Part shown: piece by piece, positions 16,721 through 26,271 of the stretch
Layout: each line of letters opens with the position of its first letter
Numbering within the stretch: the first letter of the stretch is position 1
Program-made: the position numbers and the translations under genes
Origin: Polaribacter sp. BM10
GTDB taxonomy: Bacteria > Bacteroidota > Bacteroidia > Flavobacteriales > Flavobacteriaceae
Direction: 5' to 3'
DNA: 64,000 nucleotides
Assembly: GCF_002005425.1 (NCBI RefSeq)
Contig: NZ_CP019704.1
Coordinates: 3,076,001-3,140,000, forward strand
Notes under the pieces: model-generated
Seen by the model: only the letters and a program-made list of their open reading frames with translations
Databases searched by the model: none
What the model was told of the DNA's origin: nothing

Positions 16721-17147
16721 TTCTTCCGGTTCTAAAACCGCCTCCCAAACTCATTTTATATTTTCTTTGAGCAAATAAAAAATAATTAAAAAGTTTGTAG
16801 TTAACTTCATAGCCATAATCTATGTTTGAATTATAATCTATTATGTTTTCATAAATTCCTTGATTATAACTTGTTGGATTTTGAGCGCGCTGATTCCAGG
16901 TAATTACCCAAACTTTATTTCTAGCTTCTAGATAATTTTGGTCATAAAACCCTTCTGGTTTTGCAACACTAGCAAGGTAAGATGAAAAACCCGGATCTAT
17001 AATAATTATTTCATATTCTAAGCTATCATTAGCAATTACAACAGGTTCTTCTTTTGTGCTATTATTTGAGTTGCTTAATGTAGATGCACAAGAAAAAAGT
17101 ACAATACAAGATAAAATTAGAAAAGAAATGTATTTTAAGATTTTCAT
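16713..17147 (-). CDS. DUF6146-type lipoprotein
   Basis: A 144-aa lipoprotein: signal 'MKILKYISFLILSCIVLFSC' with the lipid-carrying Cys at 20, then a Ser/Asn linker. The conserved part has 'EYEIIIIDPGFSSYLASVAKP', 'YLEARNKVWVITWNQRA' and 'NIDYGYEVNYKLFNYFLFAQRKY'. This matches my memory of the Bacteroidetes-only DUF6146 family, whose function is unknown. It overlaps the end of folA tail to tail by 8 bp. Confidence 0.85.
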   Translation of the reverse strand: MKILKYISFLILSCIVLFSCASTLSNSNNSTKEEPVVIANDSLEYEIIIIDPGFSSYLASVAKPEGFYDQNYLEARNKVWVITWNQRAQNPTSYNQGIYENIIDYNSNIDYGYEVNYKLFNYFLFAQRKYKMSLGGGFRTGRIN

Positions 17148-17249
17148 AATCAGAGATTTTAATGTTAGTAAAGTTGCAAAAAATAATCTAAAATAGATTG
17201 ATTTTTAATTGATTTAACATTAATTTTATCCATTAACCAACCTTTAATT

Positions 17250-18566
17250 ATGAAATATTTAATTCTACTTCTTGTCTTTACTTTTCAATTTTCTCAAGCT
17301 CAGATTTTATCAGAAAGAGAAAGAGCAATATTAAAAGATAATTTATTAGAAGATCGATTTACTAATTTATTGCCACAATTAATGGATGCTGCAGACATAG
17401 ATATGTGGCTGTTAATTTCTAGAGAATACAACGAAGATCCTGTTTTAAAAACCATGTTACCCGCTACATGGTTAAATGCACGAAGAAGAACTATTATTGT
17501 TTTTTATAGAGATAAAGCTAAAAATACGTTAGAAAGATTAGCAGTTGCAAGATATGATATTGGTAAAAATATAAAATCTGCTTGGGACAAAGAAAAAGAG
17601 CCAGATCAATGGAAAGCTTTATCGGAAATTATAAAGAATAGAAATCCGAATAAAATAGGAGTTAATATTTCTAAATATTTTGCTTTGGCAGATGGTTTGG
17701 TTAAAACAGATTATGATGAGTTATTAGAAAATCTACCAAAATCGTATGTTAATAAAGTGGTTTCGGCAGAAAAACTTGCCATTGGTTGGATTGAAACAAG
17801 AACTGCCAAAGAAATGAAATTGTACAAAGAGCTAGTACAAATTACACACAATATTATTGCAGATACTTTTTCATCAAAAACAATCATTCCAGGTAAAACT
17901 ACTACAGAAGATTTGGTGTGGTATCTACGTCAAAAAGTAACCGATTTAGGTTTAGAAACATGGTTTCATCCTACAATAGATATCCAAAGAAATAACGAAG
18001 TTTTAAAATCGCACATAGAGTCGTTTTCTAAAGGAAAAGAGAAGAAAATTATCTTAAAAGGCGATTTATTACATTGCGATTTCGGAATTACTTATATTGG
18101 TCTAAATACAGATTGCCAGCAGCACGCATATGTTTTAAAGGATAACGAGAATTCTGTGCCAACATTTTTAGTAGATGCCTTTAAAAAAGGAAATCGAGTA
18201 CAAGATATTTTAACTTCTAACATGAAAGTTGGTAAAACAGGAAATCAAATATTAAAAGAATCTTTAATTCAAGGAAGAAAAGAAGGTTTGGTTCCTTCTA
18301 TATATACGCATCCTTTGGGTATGTATGGGCATAGTGCTGGTACAACAATTGGTATGTGGGATTCTCAAAACGGAGTGCCAGTAAACGGAGATTATCCTTT
18401 ACATAAAAATACAGTATATGCCATAGAATTAAATACAACTGTAGCTTTAAAAGAATGGAACAAAAACATTAGAATTATGTTAGAAGAAGCTGGTTTTTTT
18501 GGAAATAATATTTTTGAATATGTAAATTCTAGGCAAACAGAAATTATACCAATTAAAATTAAGTAG
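17250..18566 (+). CDS. Secreted M24-family metallopeptidase (Xaa-Pro aminopeptidase-like)
   Basis: A 438-aa protein with a signal peptide ('MKYLILLLVFTFQFSQAQ'). A creatinase-type N-terminal domain (about 25-190) is followed by a pita-bread M24 domain. Candidate metal ligands lie in 'LLHCDFGITYIGLNTDCQQHAY' (two Asp), 'HPLGMYGHSAGTTIGMWD' (His) and the C-terminal 'IRIMLEEAGFF' region (Glu). The usual 'DxTR' after the second Asp is changed to 'DCQQH', so the substrate may differ from classical PepP. The stop codon directly abuts the ATG of tag. Confidence 0.85.
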   Translation: MKYLILLLVFTFQFSQAQILSERERAILKDNLLEDRFTNLLPQLMDAADIDMWLLISREYNEDPVLKTMLPATWLNARRRTIIVFYRDKAKNTLERLAVARYDIGKNIKSAWDKEKEPDQWKALSEIIKNRNPNKIGVNISKYFALADGLVKTDYDELLENLPKSYVNKVVSAEKLAIGWIETRTAKEMKLYKELVQITHNIIADTFSSKTIIPGKTTTEDLVWYLRQKVTDLGLETWFHPTIDIQRNNEVLKSHIESFSKGKEKKIILKGDLLHCDFGITYIGLNTDCQQHAYVLKDNENSVPTFLVDAFKKGNRVQDILTSNMKVGKTGNQILKESLIQGRKEGLVPSIYTHPLGMYGHSAGTTIGMWDSQNGVPVNGDYPLHKNTVYAIELNTTVALKEWNKNIRIMLEEAGFFGNNIFEYVNSRQTEIIPIKIK

Positions 18567-19127
18567 ATGAAAAATAGGTGTTTTTGGGTTACTGATAGTC
18601 AATTATATATTGATTATCATGATAACGAATGGGGAAAACCAGTTTTTGATGATGAAACACTCTTTGAATTTTTAGTTTTAGAAACTTTTCAGGCAGGTTT
18701 AAGTTGGATAACAATTTTAAATAAAAGAGAAAACTTTAGAAAAGCATTTGATAATTTTGATTATCAGAAAATTTCTAAATATTCAGAAAAAAAATATGAA
18801 TCTTTGCTTCAAGATGCTGGTATCATCAGAAACAAATTAAAAATAAGAAGTGCAATTACAAATGCGCAATTGTTTATTGATATACAGAAAGAGTTTGGTT
18901 CATTTTCTAAGTTTATTTGGTCATATGTAAATCATAAACCAATTTTAAATAAATTTCATAAAAGAGAAGACGTGCCAGCAACTACTAAATTATCTGATAT
19001 TATTTCTAAAGATTTAAAAAAACGCGGATTCAAATTTGTTGGTTCTACCGTAGTTTATGCTTATATGCAAGCTGTCGGTATGGTTAACGATCACACAACA
19101 AACTGTTTTAAATATCCAACAGAATGA
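18567..19127 (+). CDS. tag: DNA-3-methyladenine glycosylase I
   Basis: A 186-aa base-excision enzyme removing 3-methyladenine. 'RCFWV...YIDYHDNEWGKPVFDDETLFEFLVLE' and 'QAGLSWITILNKRENFRKAF' are hallmark motifs. The zinc-snap ligands are present as Cys5, His18, His176 and Cys180. It starts immediately after the M24 peptidase stop and overlaps the next gene by 4 bp (ATGA), so the three genes form a translationally coupled operon. Confidence 0.96.
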   Translation: MKNRCFWVTDSQLYIDYHDNEWGKPVFDDETLFEFLVLETFQAGLSWITILNKRENFRKAFDNFDYQKISKYSEKKYESLLQDAGIIRNKLKIRSAITNAQLFIDIQKEFGSFSKFIWSYVNHKPILNKFHKREDVPATTKLSDIISKDLKKRGFKFVGSTVVYAYMQAVGMVNDHTTNCFKYPTE

Positions 19128-19879
19128 AAATTTTAAAAGTACCTGCTAAAGACTTAAAAGCTATATTTTATACATTTAGTAGAAGAATAGGCATATTTGT
19201 AATATTTGTGTTTTTTCTGTTTTTTGATAGTTTATATTTTGCAGAAAACGTTACAAACTCTCAATTACCCATTAATATTTTAATGTTAATTGGTTTTGTA
19301 GTAATGTATTTTAGAGCGAATAAAAGAACCCAAGAGTTAATGATTTATGCGGTAATTTTAGGTTTTGGAGGCGAGTATCTTTTTTCGAGACTTTTAAATA
19401 TGTACACATATAGATTAGAAAATGTACCTTTATATGTACCATTTGGTCATGCAGCATTATATGGTAGAATTTTTATGTTTAGCAAAGCACCAATAGTAAG
19501 AAAATACCACGAGGCAGTAGAAGAACTGTTTGCTTTAATAATTGTTTTATTGGCAACAGTTTATGTAGTTTTCTTTAATGATGTGTTTGGTTTTGCAATG
19601 ACTATTGTAGTTTTCTTGCTACTGTGGACTCGTCCAAAAGAAAAATTATTCTTTTTTTCGATGTACATTTTAGTGGCGATTTTAGAAATAGGAGGTACAG
19701 CATTCGGTTGCTGGAAATGGCCAAGTACGGCCTTTGGTGTTTTCGATTTTTTACCTAGTAATAATCCGCCAAGTGGTATTAGCTTGTTCTATTTTTTATT
19801 AGATATTGGTTGTTTCTTTATCTATACTCAACGCAATAAAATAGCTTGGAAAAGATTAAAGAACATAGAAAAGATATAA
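19124..19879 (+). CDS. Multipass membrane protein, unknown function
   Basis: A 251-aa protein with about six or seven hydrophobic segments and short loops. Distinctive loops are 'YVPFGHAALYGRIFMFSKAP' (mid-protein) and 'GCWKWPSTAFGVFDFLPSNNPPSG' (near 205-225), whose conserved-looking Trp, Pro, Gly and His hint at an enzyme or ligand site. I do not recognise the family. The ATG overlaps the tag stop by 4 bp. It ends 1 nt from the end of the convergent small gene at 19881. Confidence 0.75.
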   Translation: MKILKVPAKDLKAIFYTFSRRIGIFVIFVFFLFFDSLYFAENVTNSQLPINILMLIGFVVMYFRANKRTQELMIYAVILGFGGEYLFSRLLNMYTYRLENVPLYVPFGHAALYGRIFMFSKAPIVRKYHEAVEELFALIIVLLATVYVVFFNDVFGFAMTIVVFLLLWTRPKEKLFFFSMYILVAILEIGGTAFGCWKWPSTAFGVFDFLPSNNPPSGISLFYFLLDIGCFFIYTQRNKIAWKRLKNIEKI

Positions 19880-19880
19880 A

Positions 19881-20087
19881 TTAACTACCTGCCAATAATC
19901 GTATGGTTACAAATATAATGATAACCAAACTACCATAAATTAGTACTTTTTTACCAGCGTTTTTGTAATATCTTTCATGACTTTTAATATCTTTTCTGTA
20001 GCTATAAACCATTAAAGCTATAAATGATAGAATAAAGAAAATCATAAAAATAATTCTACCGGTTGTAAAATAAGCGCTTAAAAACAT
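19881..20087 (-). CDS. Small two-helix membrane protein
   Basis: A 68-aa protein with hydrophobic segments at about 8-27 and 46-63, separated by a basic, Tyr-rich cytoplasmic-looking loop ('SYRKDIKSHERYYKNAGKK'). Such short proteins are common in flavobacteria, and I know no function for them. It is convergent with the membrane protein gene at 19124, with a 1-nt gap. Confidence 0.7.
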   Translation of the reverse strand: MFLSAYFTTGRIIFMIFFILSFIALMVYSYRKDIKSHERYYKNAGKKVLIYGSLVIIIFVTIRLLAGS

Positions 20088-20222
20088 AGGTTATAATTTT
20101 TTGTAAAATTGAATAATTATTATTTTTTCTTATCTAAGATTTTTCGATACCTTGTAAAGATGTAACAAACATTATAAGTTGCAAAATTACGAATTTATAA
20201 ACTTCTAATAATTAAAATATAT

Positions 20223-20609
20223 ATGAAAGATAAAATTAATTCTGTACACGATTTTCATACAGCATTTGGTGCAGGAATAAAAAATGAACCAACTGCAAAT
20301 ATTACAGAAAATAGAAATTTGCTTCGTTATAATTTAATGAAAGAAGAAAATGAAGAATATTTAGAGGCTGCCAATAATAATGATTTGGTAGAAGTTGCAG
20401 ATGCTCTAGGTGATATGCTATATATTTTGTGTGGCACAATCATAGAACACGGCATGCAAGATAAAATTACCGAAGTTTTTAACGAAATTCATAGGAGTAA
20501 TATGAGTAAGTTAGGCGAAGACGGAAAACCAATTTACCGAGAAGATGGTAAAGTTTTAAAAGGACCTGATTATTTTAAACCAAATATTAAAGAAATATTA
20601 GATAGATAA
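20223..20609 (+). CDS. MazG-like nucleoside triphosphate pyrophosphohydrolase
   Basis: A 128-aa all-alpha NTP-PPase-type protein. The metal-binding pattern is visible as 'KEENEEYLEA' followed by 'EVADALGDMLYILCG', equivalent to the ExxE...ExxD of the MazG/PRA-PH superfamily. 'NEIHRSNMSKLGEDGKPIYREDGKVLKGPDYF' continues the family pattern. It probably hydrolyses an NTP or modified dNTP to the monophosphate; the exact substrate is unknown. It is a monocistronic gene, convergent with the DUF4375 gene. Confidence 0.87.
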   Translation: MKDKINSVHDFHTAFGAGIKNEPTANITENRNLLRYNLMKEENEEYLEAANNNDLVEVADALGDMLYILCGTIIEHGMQDKITEVFNEIHRSNMSKLGEDGKPIYREDGKVLKGPDYFKPNIKEILDR

Positions 20610-20612
20610 AAC

Positions 20613-21074
20613 TCAATCGAAATTTGATATATTTTTTTTAATATAAGCTAAAGTCAACTTTACAATATCGTCTTCATATTTATAAAATCGATGATCTAAT
20701 TCATCCCAAAGATCGATATTAGATTCCTTTTGCATTAAAATGCGTTGTCTTATTGTTTGATTTTTTGGAACTGGAATTTGCGGAAATAACATAATAGCTT
20801 CAGATAGAATATCTATTGTTTTTTCTGCATTTATAGCTAAGTACGCGTGAAAAATCTCATGTGCAAATTGACCTGCTGAACTAAAAAAGAACTGAATAAA
20901 TCCGCCATTTGTAACATTATCTTCTAAAATATCTATATAAATAAACGTTTTTTCAAATTCGTTTAAATTTTCAAAATTATTTTTTTTAGGTATTTTTTTA
21001 CCAATAATTTCTCCAATTCTTGTAATTTTTTCAGAATCATCATTTAATAAAAGTGCAATTTCTGTTGATGTCAT
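20613..21074 (-). CDS. DMP19/DUF4375 domain protein
   Basis: A 153-aa protein with the DMP19-like core 'DILEDNVTNGGFIQFFFSSAGQFAHEIFHAYLAI' at about 50-85. In Neisseria DMP19 is a DNA-mimic protein; most DUF4375 proteins are uncharacterised. No signal peptide. It lies 3-4 nt from the stop codon of the VOC gene when read from its start at 22139, so the two form an operon. Confidence 0.85.
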   Translation of the reverse strand: MTSTEIALLLNDDSEKITRIGEIIGKKIPKKNNFENLNEFEKTFIYIDILEDNVTNGGFIQFFFSSAGQFAHEIFHAYLAINAEKTIDILSEAIMLFPQIPVPKNQTIRQRILMQKESNIDLWDELDHRFYKYEDDIVKLTLAYIKKNISNFD

Positions 21075-21077
21075 AAA

Positions 21078-22139
21078 TTATAATTTCACACGTTTTAATG
21101 CCATAGCTTTAATCATCCAATTGGGTAAAGGTTTTTTAGGATTTCTATTTTTTAGATTGATATGAATGCCTAAACTTTTAATTAGCGGTACTTTATTTGT
21201 TTCGATAAATTCGATAAGCGTACCATCATAATCTTCAATATATCCCCAATGCCCATTTGCATCGCCCATATTAAAAGATGGTTGACTAATCACCTGAAAA
21301 GGAACTTCTTTTTGTTTACATTCTTCTTTTAATACCTTTAAATTTTTAACGTCAAAACATAAATGAATATAGCCTAAATCTCCCCAATATCTATTTTTAA
21401 ATATTTTTGTTGGCTCGTTTTCTAAACACTGAATAAGTTCTATTTCACTAGTTCCAAAAAACTTGGAAAAGCCACCAACTCGCTTTTTAGAATGTGTAAG
21501 TAAAATGCGTCTAAAGCTTTTACTACCATTTTTTAAATCTTCAAGATCATCAAAATTATCAGTTTTATCGAAAATAACTTTATCATAACCCAAAACGTCT
21601 TTATAAAGTTTTAGTGAAACATCAATATTAGAAACTCCGATTGCTGCTCCAGAAATACCACCAACATCAATTTTTTTATTTTGATAGAAAGAAGTGTGCT
21701 CTTTTATTTTTAAAATATTATCAAAGGGATCTTTTAAAAAGAAACATTTTACGCCGCTTGGATCTTTTTTAATTTCAGAAAGAATATTTTCGTTGCTGCT
21801 TTTTAAGCGGTTATATGTTGCTGTAATATTATTTGTTTTAACAAACGGAAACTGAATGCCTAAATCGCCTACTTTAAATTCATTTTCTGGTTTAGATGGT
21901 TTTCTATTTGTGTATTGCCAAATTTCGTAACCACCACCACCTTGCATGTTTAAGCCTAGTAAAGCTCTTTTTTTTCTTGGTTTACCGCCCATATATTTTG
22001 CCATATATGTTGCTTCGTTACTATCATCAAAAATTAAAGCATCTGCACCAAGTTTTGTTGCGTACCATTTAAATGCAATGTCTGCATTTTTTACACCAAT
22101 ACCAATTTGCTGAATACCGTAAATTAATTTTTCTTTCAT
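21078..22139 (-). CDS. Two-domain VOC (glyoxalase-fold) protein
   Basis: I start it at the ATG at 22139 rather than a TTG six codons upstream. The 353-aa product has two vicinal-oxygen-chelate modules: about 5-140 ('IQQIGIGVKNADIAFKWYATKLG' ... 'DPFDNILKIKEH') and about 155-320 ('GAAIGVSNIDVSLKLYKDVLGYDKV' ... 'YIEDYDGTLIEFIET'). A basic C-terminal tail follows. The tandem layout recalls ring-cleaving or hydroxyphenylpyruvate dioxygenase-type proteins, but the substrate cannot be inferred. It leads an operon with DUF4375. Confidence 0.82.
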   Translation of the reverse strand: MKEKLIYGIQQIGIGVKNADIAFKWYATKLGADALIFDDSNEATYMAKYMGGKPRKKRALLGLNMQGGGGYEIWQYTNRKPSKPENEFKVGDLGIQFPFVKTNNITATYNRLKSSNENILSEIKKDPSGVKCFFLKDPFDNILKIKEHTSFYQNKKIDVGGISGAAIGVSNIDVSLKLYKDVLGYDKVIFDKTDNFDDLEDLKNGSKSFRRILLTHSKKRVGGFSKFFGTSEIELIQCLENEPTKIFKNRYWGDLGYIHLCFDVKNLKVLKEECKQKEVPFQVISQPSFNMGDANGHWGYIEDYDGTLIEFIETNKVPLIKSLGIHINLKNRNPKKPLPNWMIKAMALKRVKL

Positions 22140-22290
22140 TTTATAGTTAGGTTGCAATTTTTTAAAACAGAGTCTAAATGTTTCAGAACAAACCTTTTTT
22201 AAGCTCTACTAAATTACTGAATCTATTCTGAAGTCTCTTTTATAAGTACGTAAATTTTTAGTAAAGAGTTTTCTTCTAATTTTTTTAAGC

Positions 22291-22325
22291 AAAAAAAGTC
22301 TTGATAAATTAATATCAAGACTTTT
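22291..22325 (-). terminator. Terminator after S15 hydrolase pair
   Basis: A7-GTCTTGATA paired with TATCAAGACTTTT. On the minus transcript it ends in a U-run. Confidence 0.88.
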
Positions 22326-22346
22326 AGTATGTGTGTAGAATTGTTT

Positions 22347-24164
22347 TTATTTTGTTGCTTTATCAAAAGCGTTTTTTCCGCCAACAATTGGTAATGTTAT
22401 AGAAGTACCATTTAAATCTACAGTAAGTTCTGTGCCAGGTTCTGGTAATAAAGTAAAATTATTATCACTAGAAAAAATCATTAACCCAATTTGTTGTCCT
22501 TTTTTGATAATTTGATCATCTGGTTGCAAATCAAAAGTCATTTCATAAAATTTACCTGGTTTTAAAGGAGCACTTTTAGTTAATGATTTATGATTTTGTA
22601 AATCTGCCCAACCACGAGTAATAATATTGTCTGTTATTTTGGCTCTTCTACCTTTAGTCCATGGTAAAGAAACTAACCATACAGATAAGTTTACTGCAGG
22701 TTTACTACTAGATGCTTTAATTGTTATAGATGATAAACCAGAAATATGTAAATCTTCTTTTAGAACATCAGAAACATATATTAAACGATGATTTGTGTTT
22801 TCTGCTTGCGCTAAACTTTCGCCAGAAAAAGAATAATTATCAACTAAAGTTTCTTTTGTATTAGACGAATTAGATCTTACTAATTTTCCGGCTTTTGGTG
22901 CACCAGGCTCTAAATAAAGAGTTACCGGTTTAGCCGCCGGATTTGGATAATCTCTATACGGAGTTGGCTGGGTTCTTTTATCATTTTCTCTTACAATCCA
23001 AGCTCTATCATCTTTTTCTACATTATTTTGAACACCGTGTAAATAACGAGTAAACCAACGATTCATCATTTTCATTGGCGGTGGGCCACCATGACCGTTT
23101 TGGTGATAGAATATCTGAGATGGAAGCCCCATTTGTTTTGCTTTTGCATAAATTCTGTAACTATGCTCTGGCATTACGTTCCAATCATTAAAACCATGAG
23201 ACATTAATAATGCAGCTTTCATTGGTTTCATATCATTTAGATAATCTCTACCAGCCCAAAAATCATTATAATCTCCTGTTTGCCTATCCATTCCGTTAGC
23301 CAGTTCAGTATCTCTAATAACCTTATTATTATGTGGTCTGTTTTCTTCTTTACCACTATGAATGTAATCGTATAAAACATCAATATCTTCACCTAAATAT
23401 CCGCCAGGAGATCTAACCAAACCGTTAGATCTGTAATAATGATAATAAGAAGTATTTGGTGCAACAGGTATAATGGCTTCTAAGCCTTTAACACCTGTTG
23501 TTGCTGCAGCTAACGGAATTGTACCATTGTAAGAAGTACCTGTCATACCAACTTTTCCGGTACTCCAATATGCTTTAACTTCTTTGTTTCCTTCTCTTTC
23601 GGTATAACCTTTTGCTCGTCCGTTTAACCAATCTATTACTGCTTTTGGCGCTAAAGATTCATTGTCTCCTCCAACAGTTGGTGATCCATCAGATAAACCA
23701 GTTCCTGGTGATGATGAATGCACAACAATATAACCCCTAGGAACCCAAGTTCTAACTTGAGAATTTGAAATTATAGGTCTTTTTCCTCTTCGAACAACTT
23801 CTACTCTTGTTCTTTGTTTTTCTTTTGCGCCAATTTCATGTTTAACATCCCAAAATAAACCAGGTGTGTCACTTGCTGTCCCTGCATAGTAAGGGCTAGA
23901 TTCGTAAACAATAGGTAATTTTAAACCTTCTGTTTCTGTTTGTAGAGGTCTTGTAACATCTACATGCATTCTATCTAGTTTTCCGTCACCATCGGTGTCA
24001 AAGGAGGTTTCTACCCATAAATCTGTTCGAATCCACTTGCTTGAATCTTTAAAACCTTCAACAATTTGTGCTTCGCCATCTTTAAAAAAAGGTTTCGATT
24101 TTTCTTGAGCACTAATGGTAAAAGCAATAAGAAAGACAATTAAAAATTGATGTATTTTTTTCAT
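22347..24164 (-). CDS. Secreted S15/CocE-family hydrolase (Xaa-Pro dipeptidyl-peptidase-like)
   Basis: A 605-aa protein with signal peptide 'MKKIHQFLIVFLIAFTISAQ'. The alpha/beta-hydrolase has its nucleophile elbow in 'GKVGMTGTSYNGTIPLAAA' (GTSYNG, Ser). 'VHSSSPGTGLSDGSP' and the later 'MSHGFNDWNVMPEHSY' (acid) and 'HQNGHGGPPP' (His) are also visible. A C-terminal jelly-roll domain (X-Pro dipeptidyl-peptidase C-terminal type, about 430-600) is present. It likely releases Xaa-Pro dipeptides or cleaves amides or esters in the periplasm. It follows a paralogous gene by 10 nt. Confidence 0.9.
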   Translation of the reverse strand: MKKIHQFLIVFLIAFTISAQEKSKPFFKDGEAQIVEGFKDSSKWIRTDLWVETSFDTDGDGKLDRMHVDVTRPLQTETEGLKLPIVYESSPYYAGTASDTPGLFWDVKHEIGAKEKQRTRVEVVRRGKRPIISNSQVRTWVPRGYIVVHSSSPGTGLSDGSPTVGGDNESLAPKAVIDWLNGRAKGYTEREGNKEVKAYWSTGKVGMTGTSYNGTIPLAAATTGVKGLEAIIPVAPNTSYYHYYRSNGLVRSPGGYLGEDIDVLYDYIHSGKEENRPHNNKVIRDTELANGMDRQTGDYNDFWAGRDYLNDMKPMKAALLMSHGFNDWNVMPEHSYRIYAKAKQMGLPSQIFYHQNGHGGPPPMKMMNRWFTRYLHGVQNNVEKDDRAWIVRENDKRTQPTPYRDYPNPAAKPVTLYLEPGAPKAGKLVRSNSSNTKETLVDNYSFSGESLAQAENTNHRLIYVSDVLKEDLHISGLSSITIKASSSKPAVNLSVWLVSLPWTKGRRAKITDNIITRGWADLQNHKSLTKSAPLKPGKFYEMTFDLQPDDQIIKKGQQIGLMIFSSDNNFTLLPEPGTELTVDLNGTSITLPIVGGKNAFDKATK

Positions 24165-24174
24165 AGTTTATTAT

Positions 24175-26088
24175 TTATTTTAAAACAGAAAATTCTATTG
24201 AAGAATCTGTAAATACAGTGTGGGTTTGAGTTTTAAAATCTTTTTCATCTGCTTTGTAAATATTATCTACATAGGTCTGCGGATTTAAATCGATTAGAGG
24301 AAACCATGTACTCTGCACTTGTATTTGTAGTTTGTGTCCTTTTTTAAATGTGTGAAAAACGTCTTGTAACTTAATATTTACAGCTGTTTTTTTATTTGGA
24401 GTAAAAGGTTCTGGTTTTTCAAAACTATTTCTAAATCTTCCTCTTAAAACTTCACTTCTAACCATTAAATGGTAGTTGCTCATTTTTAAATGGTTTTGAA
24501 GTTTTTTATTGTCTTCTTTTACATTATCAGGGTGTACATCTATAACCTTTACAACCCAATCTGCTGCAGAACCTGTAGTAGCTACTTTTAATTTTGCTAA
24601 AATGTCTCCTGCTAATGTAAAATCTTCAGTTAAAACATCTGTTTCAAAGACTAAAACATCTGGTCTTCTAGCGGCAAAACGTTGGTCATCTGTCATGTAC
24701 TTTCTTGGTGTAAAAACCGTTTTAATGTCTTCAGAATAAGGTACAGGATGTTTAATATCACTAATAAAATTAACAGCTTTCGTCGATTTTTTTGATGCAG
24801 TTAGTTCTTGGTTTTCAGATAAAAACCAGTTTTCTTTTACAATATTTTTTGGAGGCCAAGTATCATAAGACTTCCATTCTTTTTTGCCAGAATCAAAAAC
24901 ATAGGCTTCTGGTAAACCAGAGTTTTTATCTCCATTTCCTTTTAAGAAATGATTAAAAAATTTAGTTTCAATTTCTTTTTGAAATTTTAAAGAAATAGAG
25001 TCGCCAAAATAATAATTACCAACATAATTCTCTACGCCAGTTCTAGACCATTTACCATGATCCCAAGGACCGAAAACCAATGTGTTATAATTGTCTTTAC
25101 CGTGTTTTTCTATAGCTTTGTAAGTTTCTAAAGGTCCGTATAAATCTTCTGCATCAAACTCACCAGCAACAACCATTGTTGCAACTGTAGATGGAACTCT
25201 ATTTAAATGCTGAATGATTCCTTTACTTTTCCAGTTTTCATCATAATTAGGATGCTCTACAATTTCCTTCCAGAAAAAATCATCAATTCTATCTTTATTT
25301 TCAGCAGAAGTTACATCTAATTTGTCATATTGAAAATATTCATTTAAATTCTTTAAAGGTCCTTTGTCTAAGAAAAATTGATATTGATCTTTAGATTCCA
25401 TTTTAGGAAAAGAGTACCAAGCAGAATCTGTTGGTGTGTCTTTGTAAGTTCCAAATAAAGAAATCGCTCTAAAATAACTTAATAAAAAAGCTCCGTTATG
25501 ATGAAAATCATCAAAGAAAAAATCACCAATACTTGCTTGCGGTGAAGCTGCTTTTAATGCAGGGTGTGCATCTATAGAAGAAACAGTAGCGTAATGTCCT
25601 GGATATGAAATTCCCCAAGTACCAACGTTTCCGTTATTATTTTCAACATTTTTAACCAACCAATCGATAGTATCGTAAGTATCAGAAACTTCATCAGATT
25701 GGTTTGCTTCTTTATTAGGTATGTAAGCGCGCATGTTGTCATAAACACCTTCACTCATCCATCTACCACGTACATCTTGGTAAACCACAATGTTACCTTC
25801 TTTCATTAAATGAACGTTTGGGCCAATTTTAGATTTCATTTTACCTTCTCCGTATGGCGCAGAACTATATGGAGTTCTTTGCATTAAAATAGGGTATTTT
25901 TTAGAAGTATCTTTTGGTGAATAAATTGTTGTATGCAATTTAGTACCATCTCGCATTTCGATATCTACCTCTTTTTTTGTGTAATTATCTGCAACGTAAG
26001 AATCTTTTTTCTTTTCTTTTTCTGTTGTTTTTTCACAAGAAGTGATGATAAAAATGCTAAATAATAATAAGATAAATTTTGTTTTCAT
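24175..26088 (-). CDS. Lipoprotein CocE/NonD-family (S15) hydrolase
   Basis: A 637-aa protein with a lipoprotein signal ('MKTKFILLLFSIFIITSC', lipid Cys18). The N-terminal catalytic domain has 'VDIEMRDGTKLHTTIYSP', 'NIVVYQDVRGRWMSEG' and the nucleophile elbow 'GTWGISYPGHYATVSS'. Then come a helical cap, a catalytic-His region 'FGPWDHGKWSR', and a jelly-roll C-terminal domain. Relatives include alpha-amino-acid esterases, glutaryl-7-ACA acylases and cocaine esterase. It is the first gene of a two-gene operon with the second S15 hydrolase. The two share architecture, but their active-site contexts differ enough to suggest different substrates. Confidence 0.9.
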   Translation of the reverse strand: MKTKFILLLFSIFIITSCEKTTEKEKKKDSYVADNYTKKEVDIEMRDGTKLHTTIYSPKDTSKKYPILMQRTPYSSAPYGEGKMKSKIGPNVHLMKEGNIVVYQDVRGRWMSEGVYDNMRAYIPNKEANQSDEVSDTYDTIDWLVKNVENNNGNVGTWGISYPGHYATVSSIDAHPALKAASPQASIGDFFFDDFHHNGAFLLSYFRAISLFGTYKDTPTDSAWYSFPKMESKDQYQFFLDKGPLKNLNEYFQYDKLDVTSAENKDRIDDFFWKEIVEHPNYDENWKSKGIIQHLNRVPSTVATMVVAGEFDAEDLYGPLETYKAIEKHGKDNYNTLVFGPWDHGKWSRTGVENYVGNYYFGDSISLKFQKEIETKFFNHFLKGNGDKNSGLPEAYVFDSGKKEWKSYDTWPPKNIVKENWFLSENQELTASKKSTKAVNFISDIKHPVPYSEDIKTVFTPRKYMTDDQRFAARRPDVLVFETDVLTEDFTLAGDILAKLKVATTGSAADWVVKVIDVHPDNVKEDNKKLQNHLKMSNYHLMVRSEVLRGRFRNSFEKPEPFTPNKKTAVNIKLQDVFHTFKKGHKLQIQVQSTWFPLIDLNPQTYVDNIYKADEKDFKTQTHTVFTDSSIEFSVLK

Positions 26089-26236
26089 AATGATGATTGG
26101 TTTGTGGTTATAAAACTACAAAAACTTAACTTAAATTGCTCTAGTAAAGCATAAAAGAGGCTTTGTTAAAATCATAATTATTTCTTAAAATTGATTGTGT
26201 CTCCTAGTTGTACATGGTTTTTTAGACTTTATCTTT

Positions 26237-26244
26237 TATTTTTG
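26237..26244 (+). promoter_or_regulatory. -7 box of secreted-protein gene
   Basis: TATTTTTG, a perfect TAnnTTTG, 27 bp before the ATG at 26272. No convincing -33 TTG is seen at the usual distance. Confidence 0.5.
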
Positions 26245-26271
26245 TATTGATAAATTTAAAAACTATAAATT

